Source: Flavobacterium praedii
GTDB taxonomy: Bacteria > Bacteroidota > Bacteroidia > Flavobacteriales > Flavobacteriaceae
Length of the DNA: 64,000 nucleotides
Assembly (NCBI RefSeq): GCF_026810365.1
Contig: NZ_CP113948.1
Span: forward strand, 1,265,001-1,329,000
Direction of reading: 5' to 3'
Shown: positions 36,333-47,400 of the stretch, one piece after another
Numbering within the stretch: the first letter of the stretch is position 1
Layout of the letters: every line of letters begins with the position of its first letter
Notes under the pieces: generated by a model
The model's input: the letters and a program-made list of their open reading frames with translations, nothing else
The model's database searches: none
Told to the model about the DNA's origin: nothing
Program-made: the position numbers and the translations under genes

Positions 36333-37469
36333 CTATTTAATAGCTTCTTGAATGCTAATTTTTTTTCCGTTTTTAAAAGCGATTAAAAAAGCAGAATTAT
36401 ATCCTTTAGTTCTTGCCTCCTTTAACTGATTTTTAGCCATTTCATAATCGGATGTTTCTCCATATAAGTACTTATAAATATTATCTTCGTATACTATTGA
36501 AACATTTTTCAATCCATTAAAATTTTTCGGTTCCAAAGCCAACTTTTTTTTACTTGCTGAAAGTTGAATCTTATAAATAGAACCAAGAGTATCTTTTTTT
36601 ATTTTTACTTTGTCTGCATCTATCATCTCATTAGTTTGCACTGGATTTTCTTTTAAAATTTGAGATGGTTTTTCTCCAAAAATTTCAGCACCTCCATCAC
36701 CAAAGTATTCATTTTTATAACTTATAATAGCATCTGCAATTGCTTTAGCAATATCATATTGTCCCTCTTCAGAATTTAACAATTCACCTTCTGTAGGATT
36801 GGAAACAAATCCAGTTTCTATCAATACTCTTGGCATATATGCTTTATGCAACACCATAAAAGGGGCTTGTTTTACACCACCATGTCTTATTTTTTTTCCT
36901 AATAATGCAAATGCATCCTCAACTTTACCCGCTAAAGAAATACTGTTATCTAAATACTCTTCTTGCATCAAAGTCATTCCTATCATCGTTTCTGGAGAGT
37001 TTGGATCAAAACCTTCGTATTTTTGTTTATAATCTTTCTCCATAGTAATTACAGCATTTTCAGCTTTTGCAGCTTCTAGATTAGAGGCTATTTTATTCAT
37101 CCCCATAACATACGTTTCTGTACCATCTGCTGCAGTATTTCTGTTAGCATTTAAATGTATAGAAACAAAAATATGCGAATCTGCTCTATTGGCAATATTA
37201 GCACGTTCTATTAAACCAATAAAAACATCGGTCTTTCTTGTATAAATAACATCAATTTTAGGATACGATTCTAAAATTTTACCCACTTTTAAAACAATAG
37301 CTAATGCAATATTTTTTTCAACACGTCCGCTATAATTTGCTCCAAAATCATGTCCTCCATGACCAGCGTCTAATGTCACTTTAAAATTATTGGATTGGCT
37401 GTATGAATTTATAGCAAACATTACTATTAAAAATGAGAATCCAATTTTTATTTTTTTTGATAAATACAT
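36333..37469 (-). CDS. N-acetylmuramoyl-L-alanine amidase
   Basis: Zinc peptidoglycan hydrolase that cuts the bond between glycan and stem peptide, usually during cell separation. The 378 residues have a signal peptide ending NSYSQ (about 25). The Amidase_3 domain (about 30-250) has zinc ligand His37 in DAGHGGHD, the second histidine in VSIHLNAN, and the catalytic glutamate in VLIETGFVSN. A C-terminal domain (about 290-378) resembles a SPOR-like or other binding domain. The gene is divergent from lptD and leads the MCE/Fe-S group. Confidence 0.92.
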   Translation of the reverse strand: MYLSKKIKIGFSFLIVMFAINSYSQSNNFKVTLDAGHGGHDFGANYSGRVEKNIALAIVLKVGKILESYPKIDVIYTRKTDVFIGLIERANIANRADSHIFVSIHLNANRNTAADGTETYVMGMNKIASNLEAAKAENAVITMEKDYKQKYEGFDPNSPETMIGMTLMQEEYLDNSISLAGKVEDAFALLGKKIRHGGVKQAPFMVLHKAYMPRVLIETGFVSNPTEGELLNSEEGQYDIAKAIADAIISYKNEYFGDGGAEIFGEKPSQILKENPVQTNEMIDADKVKIKKDTLGSIYKIQLSASKKKLALEPKNFNGLKNVSIVYEDNIYKYLYGETSDYEMAKNQLKEARTKGYNSAFLIAFKNGKKISIQEAIK

Positions 37470-37541
37470 CTAATAGTTAATTTAATTATAAGACTTCCGT
37501 TATAAATTTATGATTTGATTATTTTTGCCAAAAAATTATAG

Positions 37542-37549
37542 TAATTTTG
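37542..37549 (+). promoter_or_regulatory. Candidate -7 element of lptD
   Basis: TAATTTTG is a full TAnnTTTG match. A TTG at 37515-37517 is 24 bases upstream, one more than the usual maximum. If used, transcription begins near 37556, which rules out the TTG start at 37547. Confidence 0.4.
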
Positions 37550-37597
37550 GCTCGCGAATATTCGAGTCTTCATTTTACAAAAATAGCATTTAAACCT

Positions 37598-40273
37598 TTG
37601 CATACAAACTTATTTAATATCGTTTTACTATCATTTTTCCTATCTTTAGGCAGTTCTAATTTATATTCACAAGATATAAAAAAGAATCAAACTTCTATAC
37701 CTTCTAAAAAACAAGAAGTTAAAAAAACTATTGAAATAGATAGTAGTAAAAATTCTTTGGCTCAAACCCCAACTGACACTGTAAAGTTAGACACTATTAA
37801 AGTTAAAAAAAACTTCCTTAATGGTAAAGTAAAATACAAAGCAGAAAAGTCCGTAAAAATTGAACAGAAGAAAAAACTCATAACATTATACGATAAAGCC
37901 GAATTATATTACCAAGATGTGGAATTGAAATCGGGTATTATAGTTATGGATTATGAAAAAAATGAAGTTTATGCTGGAAGAATTAAAGATTCCGTAGGCA
38001 ATTATACTCAATTTCCAAATTTCAAACAAGGATCTAATGTTATAGAACCAGATTCCATTCGCTTCAATTTTAAAACCAAAAAAGCATTGATTTGGAATTC
38101 TAGATCTTCACAAGGAGAGTTTAATGTAAAAGCGGCCATTACTAAAAAAGAAAATGATTCGGTTTATTTTCTAAAAGGAGCACGATTTACAACTTCAAAA
38201 GACATAGACAACCCCGAATATTATTTTCAAACCAATAAAATTAAATTTACACCTGGTAAAAAAATTGTAACTGGTTTCACCAATATGGTTATTGCGGGAG
38301 TACCTACACCCCTATTCCTTCCTTTTGCCTATTTCCCTTTATCCAAAGAAACAAGTACTTCTGGGATAATTCTTCCTTCCTATAATGATTCAAACGACAA
38401 AGGATTTTCACTTCAAAATGGAGGATATTATTTTGCACTAAGTGACTATTATAACTTAACAGTCACAGGAGATTATTATACAAATGGGAGTTATGGAATA
38501 GGAATGCAAAGTTCTTACGCTAATCGTTATCATTTTCAAGGAAATTTTAATTTTAGATTTGAAAATAATATTATTAGTGAAAGAGGATATCCTGATTACT
38601 CAAAAACTAAAATTTACAATATTCAGTGGTCGCATTCCCAAGATTCAAAAGCCAACCCAAATTCTACATTTTCAGCTTCTGTGAATCTGGGAAGTAGTGA
38701 ATATTTTAAACAGACTATAAATCAAGTCAATGTTGGTTCTTCATTAAACAACACATTAAGTTCTTCGATCTCATACAGTACTGTTTTTCATTCAGTTCCC
38801 GAAAGCAGAATATCGTTAACTGCTACTCATTCGCAAAACACCCAAACAAAAGAAATAAACATGACTCTACCTACATTACAGTTTAGTGTAGATAGAATTT
38901 ATCCTTTTGCTTTAAATGATGGAGCAAAAAAAGGCCTACTTAAAAATATCAACTTACAATACAATTTAAACGGTAGAAATAGTTTTGTAACCACTGATTC
39001 ATTGTTTTTTTCAAAAGAGATGTTTAGTAATGCTGAAATTGGTTTTCAACACAATATTCCATTAAGCACTAACTTTAAAATCTTCAAACATTTTAGTGTT
39101 TCTTCTTCAGTAAATTATCAAGAAGTTTGGTATTTTAATACCATCAAAAAAGAATTCAACGACCAACTAGGTACCGTTGTTACAACTGACATAAAAGGTT
39201 TTGATGCATTTAGAACTTATTCATCATCAACAAGTTTGGGAACTACAATTTATGGTACATTTAATTTTGGAGCAGACAAGAAAATACAATCCATAAGACA
39301 CGTTATGCGTCCTGCTATTTCGCATAGTTACACACCTAGTTTTGAAAAATACTATGATACGTACGCAACAGATGGTAGTGGTACAATGAAAAAAGATTAC
39401 ACCCGTTTTGAAGGCGGAATGTACGGAACACCAGGCAATACAAGTTCCAATAATATAGGCTTCAATCTTAGTAATACTTTTGAAGCTAAAGTAACGGATA
39501 AAGACAGCACAAAAGTAGAGCCAAAGAAAATTATGCTACTTAATAATTTAAACTTATCCACGAGCTATAACATCGAAGCCAAGGAACTTGCATGGTCACC
39601 TGTTAGAGTAAGTGGCGGTACCCAATTTTTTGACAATAAATTAAATGCCAATTTTGGGGCTACATTAGACCCTTATGCTATTGATAATTCCGGAAATAGA
39701 ATTAACACTTTTAATATTAACAATGGAGGAAGTCTGTTCAGAATGACAAGCGCCAATTTGACCATGAATTATGCACTTTCAAGTGAGAGTGGAAAAAAAG
39801 ATAAAAAATCTTCGCAAGGTAAAAGAAATGGTGGACGAGAAGATGATTTATTTGGTTCAGATATTGATGTTGGTAGTGTTAGAAATAGCCAATTCAATAA
39901 TGAGGAGGAAAATGAAGACACCTTAACTGAATTCTTTAGATCAAAATTACCATGGGACATGACGTTTGCCTATTCTTTGACGTACGGAAACAATAATAGA
40001 GAGAAAAAGATAATTGGTAATTCAATTATGATTTCAGCAAATACCGATTTAACTCCAAAATGGAAAGCGGGTATTTCAACGGGTTATGATTTTGTTCAAA
40101 AAGGAGTTACTTTTACTCAATTGCGTTTTGAAAGAGATTTATTGAGCTGGAGAATGGATTTTAACTGGACCCCTTTTGGTGATAATGCAAGTTGGAATTT
40201 TTTCATTGGTATTAAATCTGGGGTGTTAAGTGATATTAAATGGGAAAAACGAAATCTAACAAATCAAAGATAA
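37598..40273 (+). CDS. LPS assembly outer-membrane protein LptD-like
   Basis: Outer-membrane translocon that inserts lipopolysaccharide into the outer leaflet, with LptE. There is no ATG near the N-terminus. I placed the start at TTG 37598, which gives an 891-residue protein with a direct signal peptide ending NLYSQ. A longer in-frame TTG at 37547 would give 908 residues but overlaps a predicted -7 element. The N-terminal OstA/LptA-like domain (KLITLYDKAELYYQDVELKSGIIVMDYEKN, given here only as the region near residues 90-130) precedes a long barrel. The gene is divergent from the amidase. Confidence 0.88.
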   Translation: MHTNLFNIVLLSFFLSLGSSNLYSQDIKKNQTSIPSKKQEVKKTIEIDSSKNSLAQTPTDTVKLDTIKVKKNFLNGKVKYKAEKSVKIEQKKKLITLYDKAELYYQDVELKSGIIVMDYEKNEVYAGRIKDSVGNYTQFPNFKQGSNVIEPDSIRFNFKTKKALIWNSRSSQGEFNVKAAITKKENDSVYFLKGARFTTSKDIDNPEYYFQTNKIKFTPGKKIVTGFTNMVIAGVPTPLFLPFAYFPLSKETSTSGIILPSYNDSNDKGFSLQNGGYYFALSDYYNLTVTGDYYTNGSYGIGMQSSYANRYHFQGNFNFRFENNIISERGYPDYSKTKIYNIQWSHSQDSKANPNSTFSASVNLGSSEYFKQTINQVNVGSSLNNTLSSSISYSTVFHSVPESRISLTATHSQNTQTKEINMTLPTLQFSVDRIYPFALNDGAKKGLLKNINLQYNLNGRNSFVTTDSLFFSKEMFSNAEIGFQHNIPLSTNFKIFKHFSVSSSVNYQEVWYFNTIKKEFNDQLGTVVTTDIKGFDAFRTYSSSTSLGTTIYGTFNFGADKKIQSIRHVMRPAISHSYTPSFEKYYDTYATDGSGTMKKDYTRFEGGMYGTPGNTSSNNIGFNLSNTFEAKVTDKDSTKVEPKKIMLLNNLNLSTSYNIEAKELAWSPVRVSGGTQFFDNKLNANFGATLDPYAIDNSGNRINTFNINNGGSLFRMTSANLTMNYALSSESGKKDKKSSQGKRNGGREDDLFGSDIDVGSVRNSQFNNEEENEDTLTEFFRSKLPWDMTFAYSLTYGNNNREKKIIGNSIMISANTDLTPKWKAGISTGYDFVQKGVTFTQLRFERDLLSWRMDFNWTPFGDNASWNFFIGIKSGVLSDIKWEKRNLTNQR

Positions 40274-40391
40274 TAGCCATCTAATACACGAATTATCTTC
40301 AATTTTATCTCAAAAACTATTTCAAATAAAGAATTTATTCAAATAGTGATACTTTTAATATAATATACTCCAATAATTAAATTTTAAATCT

Positions 40392-40772
40392 ATGAAAACA
40401 ATAATTTACACCGAAAAAGCTCCCGCACCTATTGGACCTTACAATCAGGCAGTTTTAAAAGGGAACACTTTATATACTTCTGGTCAAATTGCACTACATC
40501 CTGAGACTATGGAGTTGGTAATCGATACTATCGAAGCAGAGACCAAGCAAGTAATGGAGAATATGAAAGCCGTGCTTGAAGCAGCAGGAATGACTTTTGA
40601 AAACGTTGTAAAAACAACCATTTTCATTATGAATATGAATGATTTTGGAAGTATAAATACAGTTTACGGATCTTATTTTAACGAAAAAACCGCTCCAGCT
40701 CGTGAAACGGTTCAAGTGGCTTGCTTGCCAAAAAACGTAAATGTTGAAATATCTATGATTGCAGTGCTATAG
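40392..40772 (+). CDS. ridA: RidA-family enamine/imine deaminase
   Basis: Hydrolyses reactive enamines and imines formed by PLP enzymes such as threonine dehydratase. The 126 residues match the YjgF/YER057c/UK114 family: APAPIGPYNQAV near the start, SGQIALHPET, the loop VVKTTIFIMNMNDF, and the signature PARETVQVACLPKNVNVEI. That signature contains the conserved Arg and Glu-like positions that bind the substrate carboxylate. It is a single gene. Its last 20 bases overlap the 3' end of mgsA on the other strand. Confidence 0.95.
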   Translation: MKTIIYTEKAPAPIGPYNQAVLKGNTLYTSGQIALHPETMELVIDTIEAETKQVMENMKAVLEAAGMTFENVVKTTIFIMNMNDFGSINTVYGSYFNEKTAPARETVQVACLPKNVNVEISMIAVL

Positions 40773-41127
40773 CATTCAATAATAACTGTGCCGTTGCTTC
40801 ATTAGTTGCCAACGGTACATTATGAACATCGCATACCCGTATAAGCATATTAACATCTGCTTCATGAGGATGACTTGAAAGTGGATCTTTGAAAAAGAAA
40901 ACCATTTGAGTTTTACCTTCAGCTACTCTACCTGCAATTTGCGCATCACCTCCCAAAGGACCAGAAAGCATTCTTTTAGTTTTAAAACCTACTTCTTCAG
41001 CTCTCCCGCCAGTTGTTCCTGTTGCTATAAGCTTTATGTTTTCTTGGCTTAAAATCTCACGATTCTTTATAAGAAATTTAACAATATCCTCTTTCTTACC
41101 GTCATGTGCAATTATAGCTATTTCCAT
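40753..41127 (-). CDS. mgsA: Methylglyoxal synthase
   Basis: Converts dihydroxyacetone phosphate to methylglyoxal and phosphate, an unregulated bypass of lower glycolysis that frees phosphate. I chose the ATG at 41125-41127, giving 124 residues starting MEIAIIAHDGKKEDI. A longer frame from 41169 would run back into the upstream kinase gene. Family motifs are HDGKK, ATGTTG and SGPLGGDAQI with the catalytic Asp. The gene begins four bases after the kinase stop, and its own end overlaps ridA by 20 bases. Confidence 0.93.
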   Translation of the reverse strand: MEIAIIAHDGKKEDIVKFLIKNREILSQENIKLIATGTTGGRAEEVGFKTKRMLSGPLGGDAQIAGRVAEGKTQMVFFFKDPLSSHPHEADVNMLIRVCDVHNVPLATNEATAQLLLNAIALQS

Positions 41128-41131
41128 GAAA

Positions 41132-41983
41132 TTATTTATTGGTAATGTGATAAGCAATAAGGCCATCAATTGGTCTTCTTAGAACATTTCCTAATTGAAG
41201 TTCATATTTTTCAAAAATTTCTGCTAATTCCTCTTTTAAGTAAAAAGCAATTGAACCTACAAAATGCACAGGAACTTCTTTACAATTTTCGAATTGCTTG
41301 ATGTAATTTTTAATGAATGATTTCATTGCTTTAAAAATAATTTTTCTGCAAAATTCATGCTCTTTATTTTGAATCAAAAACTTAGCAAAAGTGGCCAAAT
41401 AAGCATTAGGATTAGGCTCTTTATATAATTTATTTTTAATATAATCCGGTTCAAGATTGTATTCCTTTTCAAAAACATCCGCTAATTCCTTTGGCATTTT
41501 ATTGAAGTAATATTTTCTAATTAATTCTTTACCAAAAACATTTCCACTACAATCATCCATTACGATATACCCTAATGATTGCACTCTTTGTTCCAATACT
41601 TTACCATCAAAATAACTGCAATTTGAACCAGTACCTAATATACTTACAATTGCTTTTTCTCCTTTTGGTGTAGTTGCAAATACTGCAGCATAAGTATCTT
41701 CTTCAACAACAACTATTGCATTTGGAAAATAGGATTTAAAAATTTCAGAAAGCATTAGTTTCATTCTATCTGTACCACAACCAGCACCATAGAAAAACAA
41801 ATGGGTAGCTGTTTTTTTATTTTGTAACAAATCAAAACGGTCATTTATACGCTCAAGTATTTCATCACCATTAAGAATTTCTGGATTCAACCCTAAAGTT
41901 TGGGTAGTAAACATCACTTTTCCACTTTCATCTATTGCAATCCAATCTGCTTTAGTAGAACCACTATCAACTATTAATCTCAT
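41132..41983 (-). CDS. BadF/BcrA-type ATPase, N-acetylglucosamine-kinase-like
   Basis: The 283 residues have the actin/hexokinase fold of the BadF/BadG/BcrA/BcrD family, whose single-domain members include N-acetylglucosamine kinase. The phosphate-1 loop is DSGSTKADW at residues 6-14. A second phosphate loop is GTGSNCSYFDG, followed by GYIVMDDCSGNVFGKELI and the adenosine motif VGSIAFYL. It has no iron-sulfur cysteines, so it is not a dehydratase activator. It lies between gapA (with a terminator) and mgsA, so amino sugars may feed glycolysis here. The exact sugar is unproven. Confidence 0.85.
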   Translation of the reverse strand: MRLIVDSGSTKADWIAIDESGKVMFTTQTLGLNPEILNGDEILERINDRFDLLQNKKTATHLFFYGAGCGTDRMKLMLSEIFKSYFPNAIVVVEEDTYAAVFATTPKGEKAIVSILGTGSNCSYFDGKVLEQRVQSLGYIVMDDCSGNVFGKELIRKYYFNKMPKELADVFEKEYNLEPDYIKNKLYKEPNPNAYLATFAKFLIQNKEHEFCRKIIFKAMKSFIKNYIKQFENCKEVPVHFVGSIAFYLKEELAEIFEKYELQLGNVLRRPIDGLIAYHITNK

Positions 41984-42061
41984 ATTATATGATTTATGGG
42001 GTTACAATTTTTTGTTCCGTATTTATATCAATACTTTCACTCATAAAGGTATTAAATTGAA

Positions 42062-42106
42062 CAAAAAAAATAAAATCCCATTAATTTTACTTAATGGGAT
42101 TTTGTA
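42062..42106 (-). terminator. Terminator of pfkA-gapA
   Basis: On the minus strand AAAATCCCATTAA pairs with TTAATGGGATTTT around a 6-base loop, followed by a T-run. It separates gapA from the kinase-mgsA pair. Confidence 0.85.
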
Positions 42107-42118
42107 AAATTAAAATTA

Positions 42119-43138
<1,020 letters not shown>

Positions 43139-43166
43139 TTATTTTTTATTTTATTTTTTTTCTATT

Positions 43167-44153
43167 TTATATAGACATTATATCTGAAACACGAAGTAAT
43201 TCTTCATCGATTTCACTATGTCCTTTGATCGCTTGTTCTAATGGAGTTAATTCAATTTTATCACATAATAAACCAACCATAAAATTTGATTTTCCATCTA
43301 ATAAACTCTCTACAGCTTTTACGCCTAAACGGCTTGCTAAAACTCTATCAAAACAAGATGGAGCACCACCTCTTTGCATGTGTCCTAGTACAGAAACACG
43401 AACATCGTATTCTGGGAAATTAGATTCCACGTAATCTTTTAATTCAAATACTGTTTTTCCAATTTTATCTCCTTCAGCAATTACCACAATACTAGATGAT
43501 TTTCCAGCTGCTTTGCTTTTACGTAAAGAATCTAACAATCGATCTAATCCTAAATCTTCTTCTGGTATTAGAATTTCTTCAGCTCCAGCTCCAATTCCTG
43601 CATTTAAAGCAATATGTCCTGCATCACGTCCCATAACTTCAATTAGAAATAATCGATTATGAGAACTTGCTGTATCACGTATTTTATCAATTACTTCTAC
43701 AACGGTATTTAATGCGGTATCATATCCTAAAGTATGACTTGTACCAAATATATCATTATCGATTGTTCCTGGAATTCCCATTACAGGAAAACCAAACTCT
43801 GAATTAAATAACAGAGCTCCTGTAAAAGAACCATCACCACCAATTACTACCAGCGCATCAATACCGGCTTTAACTAAATTTTCATGTGCTTTTTTTCGAC
43901 CTTCAGGAGTTCTAAACTCCAAAGATCTAGCAGATTTTAAAATAGTTCCACCTTTATTCACTATGTTATTTACTGAACGGGGACCCATTTCTTTAAAATC
44001 TCCTTCAATCATTCCTTGATAACCTCTATAAATACCAACACATCCTATGTTATGAAAAGCACATGTTCGTACAACCGAACGAATAGCAGCATTCATTCCT
44101 GGAGAATCTCCTCCAGAGGTAAGTACACCTATCTTTTTTATTGTTTTTGACAT
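43167..44153 (-). CDS. pfkA: ATP-dependent 6-phosphofructokinase
   Basis: Commits fructose-6-phosphate to glycolysis. The 328 residues match bacterial PfkA in length. The ATP site has TSGGDSPGMNAAIR and GGDGSFTGA; pyrophosphate-dependent enzymes have Asp where the last glycine of GGDG stands. The catalytic GTIDND, MGRDAGHIAL, and the regulatory segment LGHMQRGG(A) are present. It leads the pfkA-gapA transcript. The upstream region contains one GAAAACGTT match to the susC operator motif at 44242-44250, which may be chance. Confidence 0.96.
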   Translation of the reverse strand: MSKTIKKIGVLTSGGDSPGMNAAIRSVVRTCAFHNIGCVGIYRGYQGMIEGDFKEMGPRSVNNIVNKGGTILKSARSLEFRTPEGRKKAHENLVKAGIDALVVIGGDGSFTGALLFNSEFGFPVMGIPGTIDNDIFGTSHTLGYDTALNTVVEVIDKIRDTASSHNRLFLIEVMGRDAGHIALNAGIGAGAEEILIPEEDLGLDRLLDSLRKSKAAGKSSSIVVIAEGDKIGKTVFELKDYVESNFPEYDVRVSVLGHMQRGGAPSCFDRVLASRLGVKAVESLLDGKSNFMVGLLCDKIELTPLEQAIKGHSEIDEELLRVSDIMSI

Positions 44154-44458
44154 TTTTTTAAGTATTAAAGTGTAAATTTAGCAAATAACATAGACATTTT
44201 AGGGGTGCTTTCTAACATTTTAATAAAATAACCGAAATTCAAACGTTTTCGTTGATAAGTTTTTTTGAATCAAAAAAGTCTATCATTTAATTCATTTTTA
44301 AAATAAAAAATAACTTAAAAATGAACTCATTTTACAATTTAAACCTTCTTTTAAAAAGTCATTAATCTAATAAAACAGAAAAGGATACTAATTTAAGTTA
44401 TAAAGTTAACTAAAATTAACCACAAAACCACAACACTCTAAATATCATATACTTACAA
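44154..44458. other. Intergenic region upstream of pfkA
   Basis: The 305 bases hold no credible gene. The bases just before pfkA are A/T-rich with TAAATTTA, seven of eight for the -7 element, but no TTG at the right distance. AACGTTTTC at 44242-44250 resembles the susC operator half-site. No terminator hairpin was found for the pfkA-facing end of tamB. Confidence 0.55.
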
Positions 44459-47400
44459 CTAATCTTCCTCAGGAAGTACAGCATCTTGATTTACTTTGGG
44501 TTTTTCAGGATTTTTTGTTTTGGATTTTGGAAAATTTATAAAATCAGGGTTCAAATTAGAATCAGAGTTATCTTCTTTGTTATTAGATTTATTTTCTTTA
44601 GTCAATTTCCTATTACCAAACATTTTATCCACTAACTCTCTAAAGGTATCAAAATCTATTTCATAAATTATACCTCCTCCTTGCGTATAACCAATATCTT
44701 GACCAATGTAATTCAAATCATTTTCTTTGTTGAAAACATGAAAATTAAAAGACCCATCATCATTTACTCTATATTTCACATCAACAGCACCAACAATAGC
44801 AGATTCGTTTACACCTCCAAAAGGAACACCAATTTTACCATTTATCGTAATTCTCTCATTCACCTTAGACGAAACAATAGCTTCCACCCTTCCATCTGTT
44901 TGTGAGCTGGGTCTATTATCAGGAGAAACCACATTGATATTCATTTCAAATTTTTCATCATTAGATTGAATAATGCTACCCAACATACTAGATGCCGTTT
45001 CGTACATACTAGAAGTTACAGCTTGATTTGAACCATCTTTACTTAAAAAACTACCTGTTGATAGCAAATACAACGCTTGCGTTTGTCTAACATCTTTATC
45101 TGCCAATTCTGTTTGCAGTTCAGATTTTAAAACACTAGTAATTGTTGGGAAATCAATCATAAAATCTGGTTCAGGTCGAGTTAAATCTCCTCTTATACCA
45201 ATAACAACTTCAACATCAACTTTTTTATTTACACTGGAGTTTTCTAATAACAAAGCTGGATTGGCAGATGTTTTATATACAGCTTCAAGATTTAATTGGG
45301 CTTTCATTGGATTTCCTTCCCAAATAATCGACCCTCCTTTTTTAACTTTAAATTTTTTATCAATTAATCCGCCATATTTAAAATTATAAGTCCCATCATA
45401 AGGCAAGAAATCTCCCCACATATTAAAATTCCCTAAGGTGTTGATTTTAAACAAAAGAGTTCCGTTGCCTCTTCCTTTCATTCCATGTCCTGAATTCCTG
45501 TCCAAAATTACTTCTACTTCAGCATTAGGATTGATTTCTAAATCAAAATCCAATTCTAAACCATTATAATTTTTAGTTTTATCAACAATCCCGTTAAATA
45601 AATTGAATTTTTCTTTTGGAGTTATAAAATGAATGAAGCTATTCTCACTAACACTTTCTGCATTATTAATTGGAATTTTCAAAGAAGATCCTTTTTCGGA
45701 TTTAGCATCTACTTTTATCACTAAACCATTTGCTGGTCCTTTTATCGATGCATTTCCATCAATAAATGCAGTCCCAAAATAAGCCGCATCCTCACTATCT
45801 TTTGTATCTAACACCAGCAACCTTTTTGAATTTATCAACAAATCCAGTTTCCAATCAGAAAAATTCTTATGCTCTACAACACCATTTAAACTACCTATTG
45901 TATTGTATTTTGTATCTATTAAGGTATTGTTTCTAAAAAGAAACTTTTCGTTTGTGAGATCTACAATTGTTTTATCCTTTAAAGCATAATCAACATTTAA
46001 GTATGGAATTGCCAATCCTCCATCATTTACATACAAACGACCATTAATATCAGGTTTATTCAAAGACCCACCTATGGATGCATTACCAGAAACTAAACCT
46101 CTTATATTTGATATCACATCACCTCCCAACGAACTTAATGTAGCTAGATTAAAGCGATCAAATTTTAAATTCAAATCGAACAATGTTTCTTTACCTACAA
46201 TTTCAAAATTTCCATCTGCACTAAATGATTCGGAATCTTTATTTTCAATAGTAGAATACAAAGTGAATTTTTTGAAATTTTCATCCCCTTTTATATCAAA
46301 ATTTAATTTTCCTAAACTATAATTATTTACATCTAAACTGTCAATAACTAAAGAAGCAGTGGGTTTATAAACGTTTTTGTTTTGATTAAAATTTACTGTT
46401 CCATTTAGATTTCCATTAATAACAAAACTATCTTGTGCAGACGTTAATGCATTAACATCAAAATTTTTGAAATAAAAATTTATATCTTTATAGGAATTAC
46501 CTTTAAATCCTCCATTTAGTTTTACTTCTTGATTTTTATTCGAAAGTATAAAATCATCAAGTGTAAATTCGTTTAACTTTTTATCAAATATCAGACGATT
46601 ATTGGACGAATTTGCTTCATTTAAAAACCACAAACTATTTTTTAATTTAATTTCAGATTTACTAAAACCAATTACATTTTTATTTTCTTTATTAATAGTA
46701 TGGTATAAATCCAAATTAAAATAATCTGCTCCTTTGGTACCTCCTTTAAATTCGGTTCTAAAAAATAATGTATCTTTTGAGGTTACGTTAATTAGATTAA
46801 AATCGCGGATTTTATAATCCTTATATTTTATGGTATCCATTTCAATATAAGCATTGTATAATGGATTCTTATTATCTAAGGAAAATCTAATATTATCAAA
46901 TAAAACATCGTATGCCGTTATTTTTGGAGAATTAAAATTAAATCTGAATTCATTGGTATCAGCGTTAATATTTCCTTTAACCAATGTATTTTCACCGAGT
47001 TTAATTTCAGGAAAAAATACTTCAATGATCTTATTGTAGATTTCAAAATTAAACTTCAAAAATTGCCCTTTTTTTACTTTTACAGGCTTGTAATTAGTAT
47101 AAAGACTTCCCAATGAATTAGCAACTAAGCCTTTCAATTCAGCATATTTGTATTTCCCCACAACAACACCATTTGCTATATCAGGAGCTGAAATTTTTAT
47201 CGTACGAATTCTAGAATCATCAAAACTCGAATTTAAATTAATATCATTGAACTGATAGGTATTTGTAGAGTTTACATACGACGCATTATTTGCATATATA
47301 TTCCCGTACATATCATCAAATGAATTTCCTCGAATATCAACAATTATATCCCCATTAAATTTGGAAATAGTATCTTTTACAAAATTTAATTTATGCAATT

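Noticed and set aside
40599-40607. GAAAACGTT inside ridA as an operator
   Set aside because: It lies in conserved coding sequence; together with 60778-60786 it shows the 9-mer can occur by chance.
41128-41169. Longer N-terminus for methylglyoxal synthase
   Set aside because: The added residues lie inside the upstream kinase frame and do not match the family, which starts at MEIAIIAHDG.
43167-44153. Pyrophosphate-dependent phosphofructokinase
   Set aside because: The motif is GGDGS, which marks ATP use; PPi enzymes carry GGDD.
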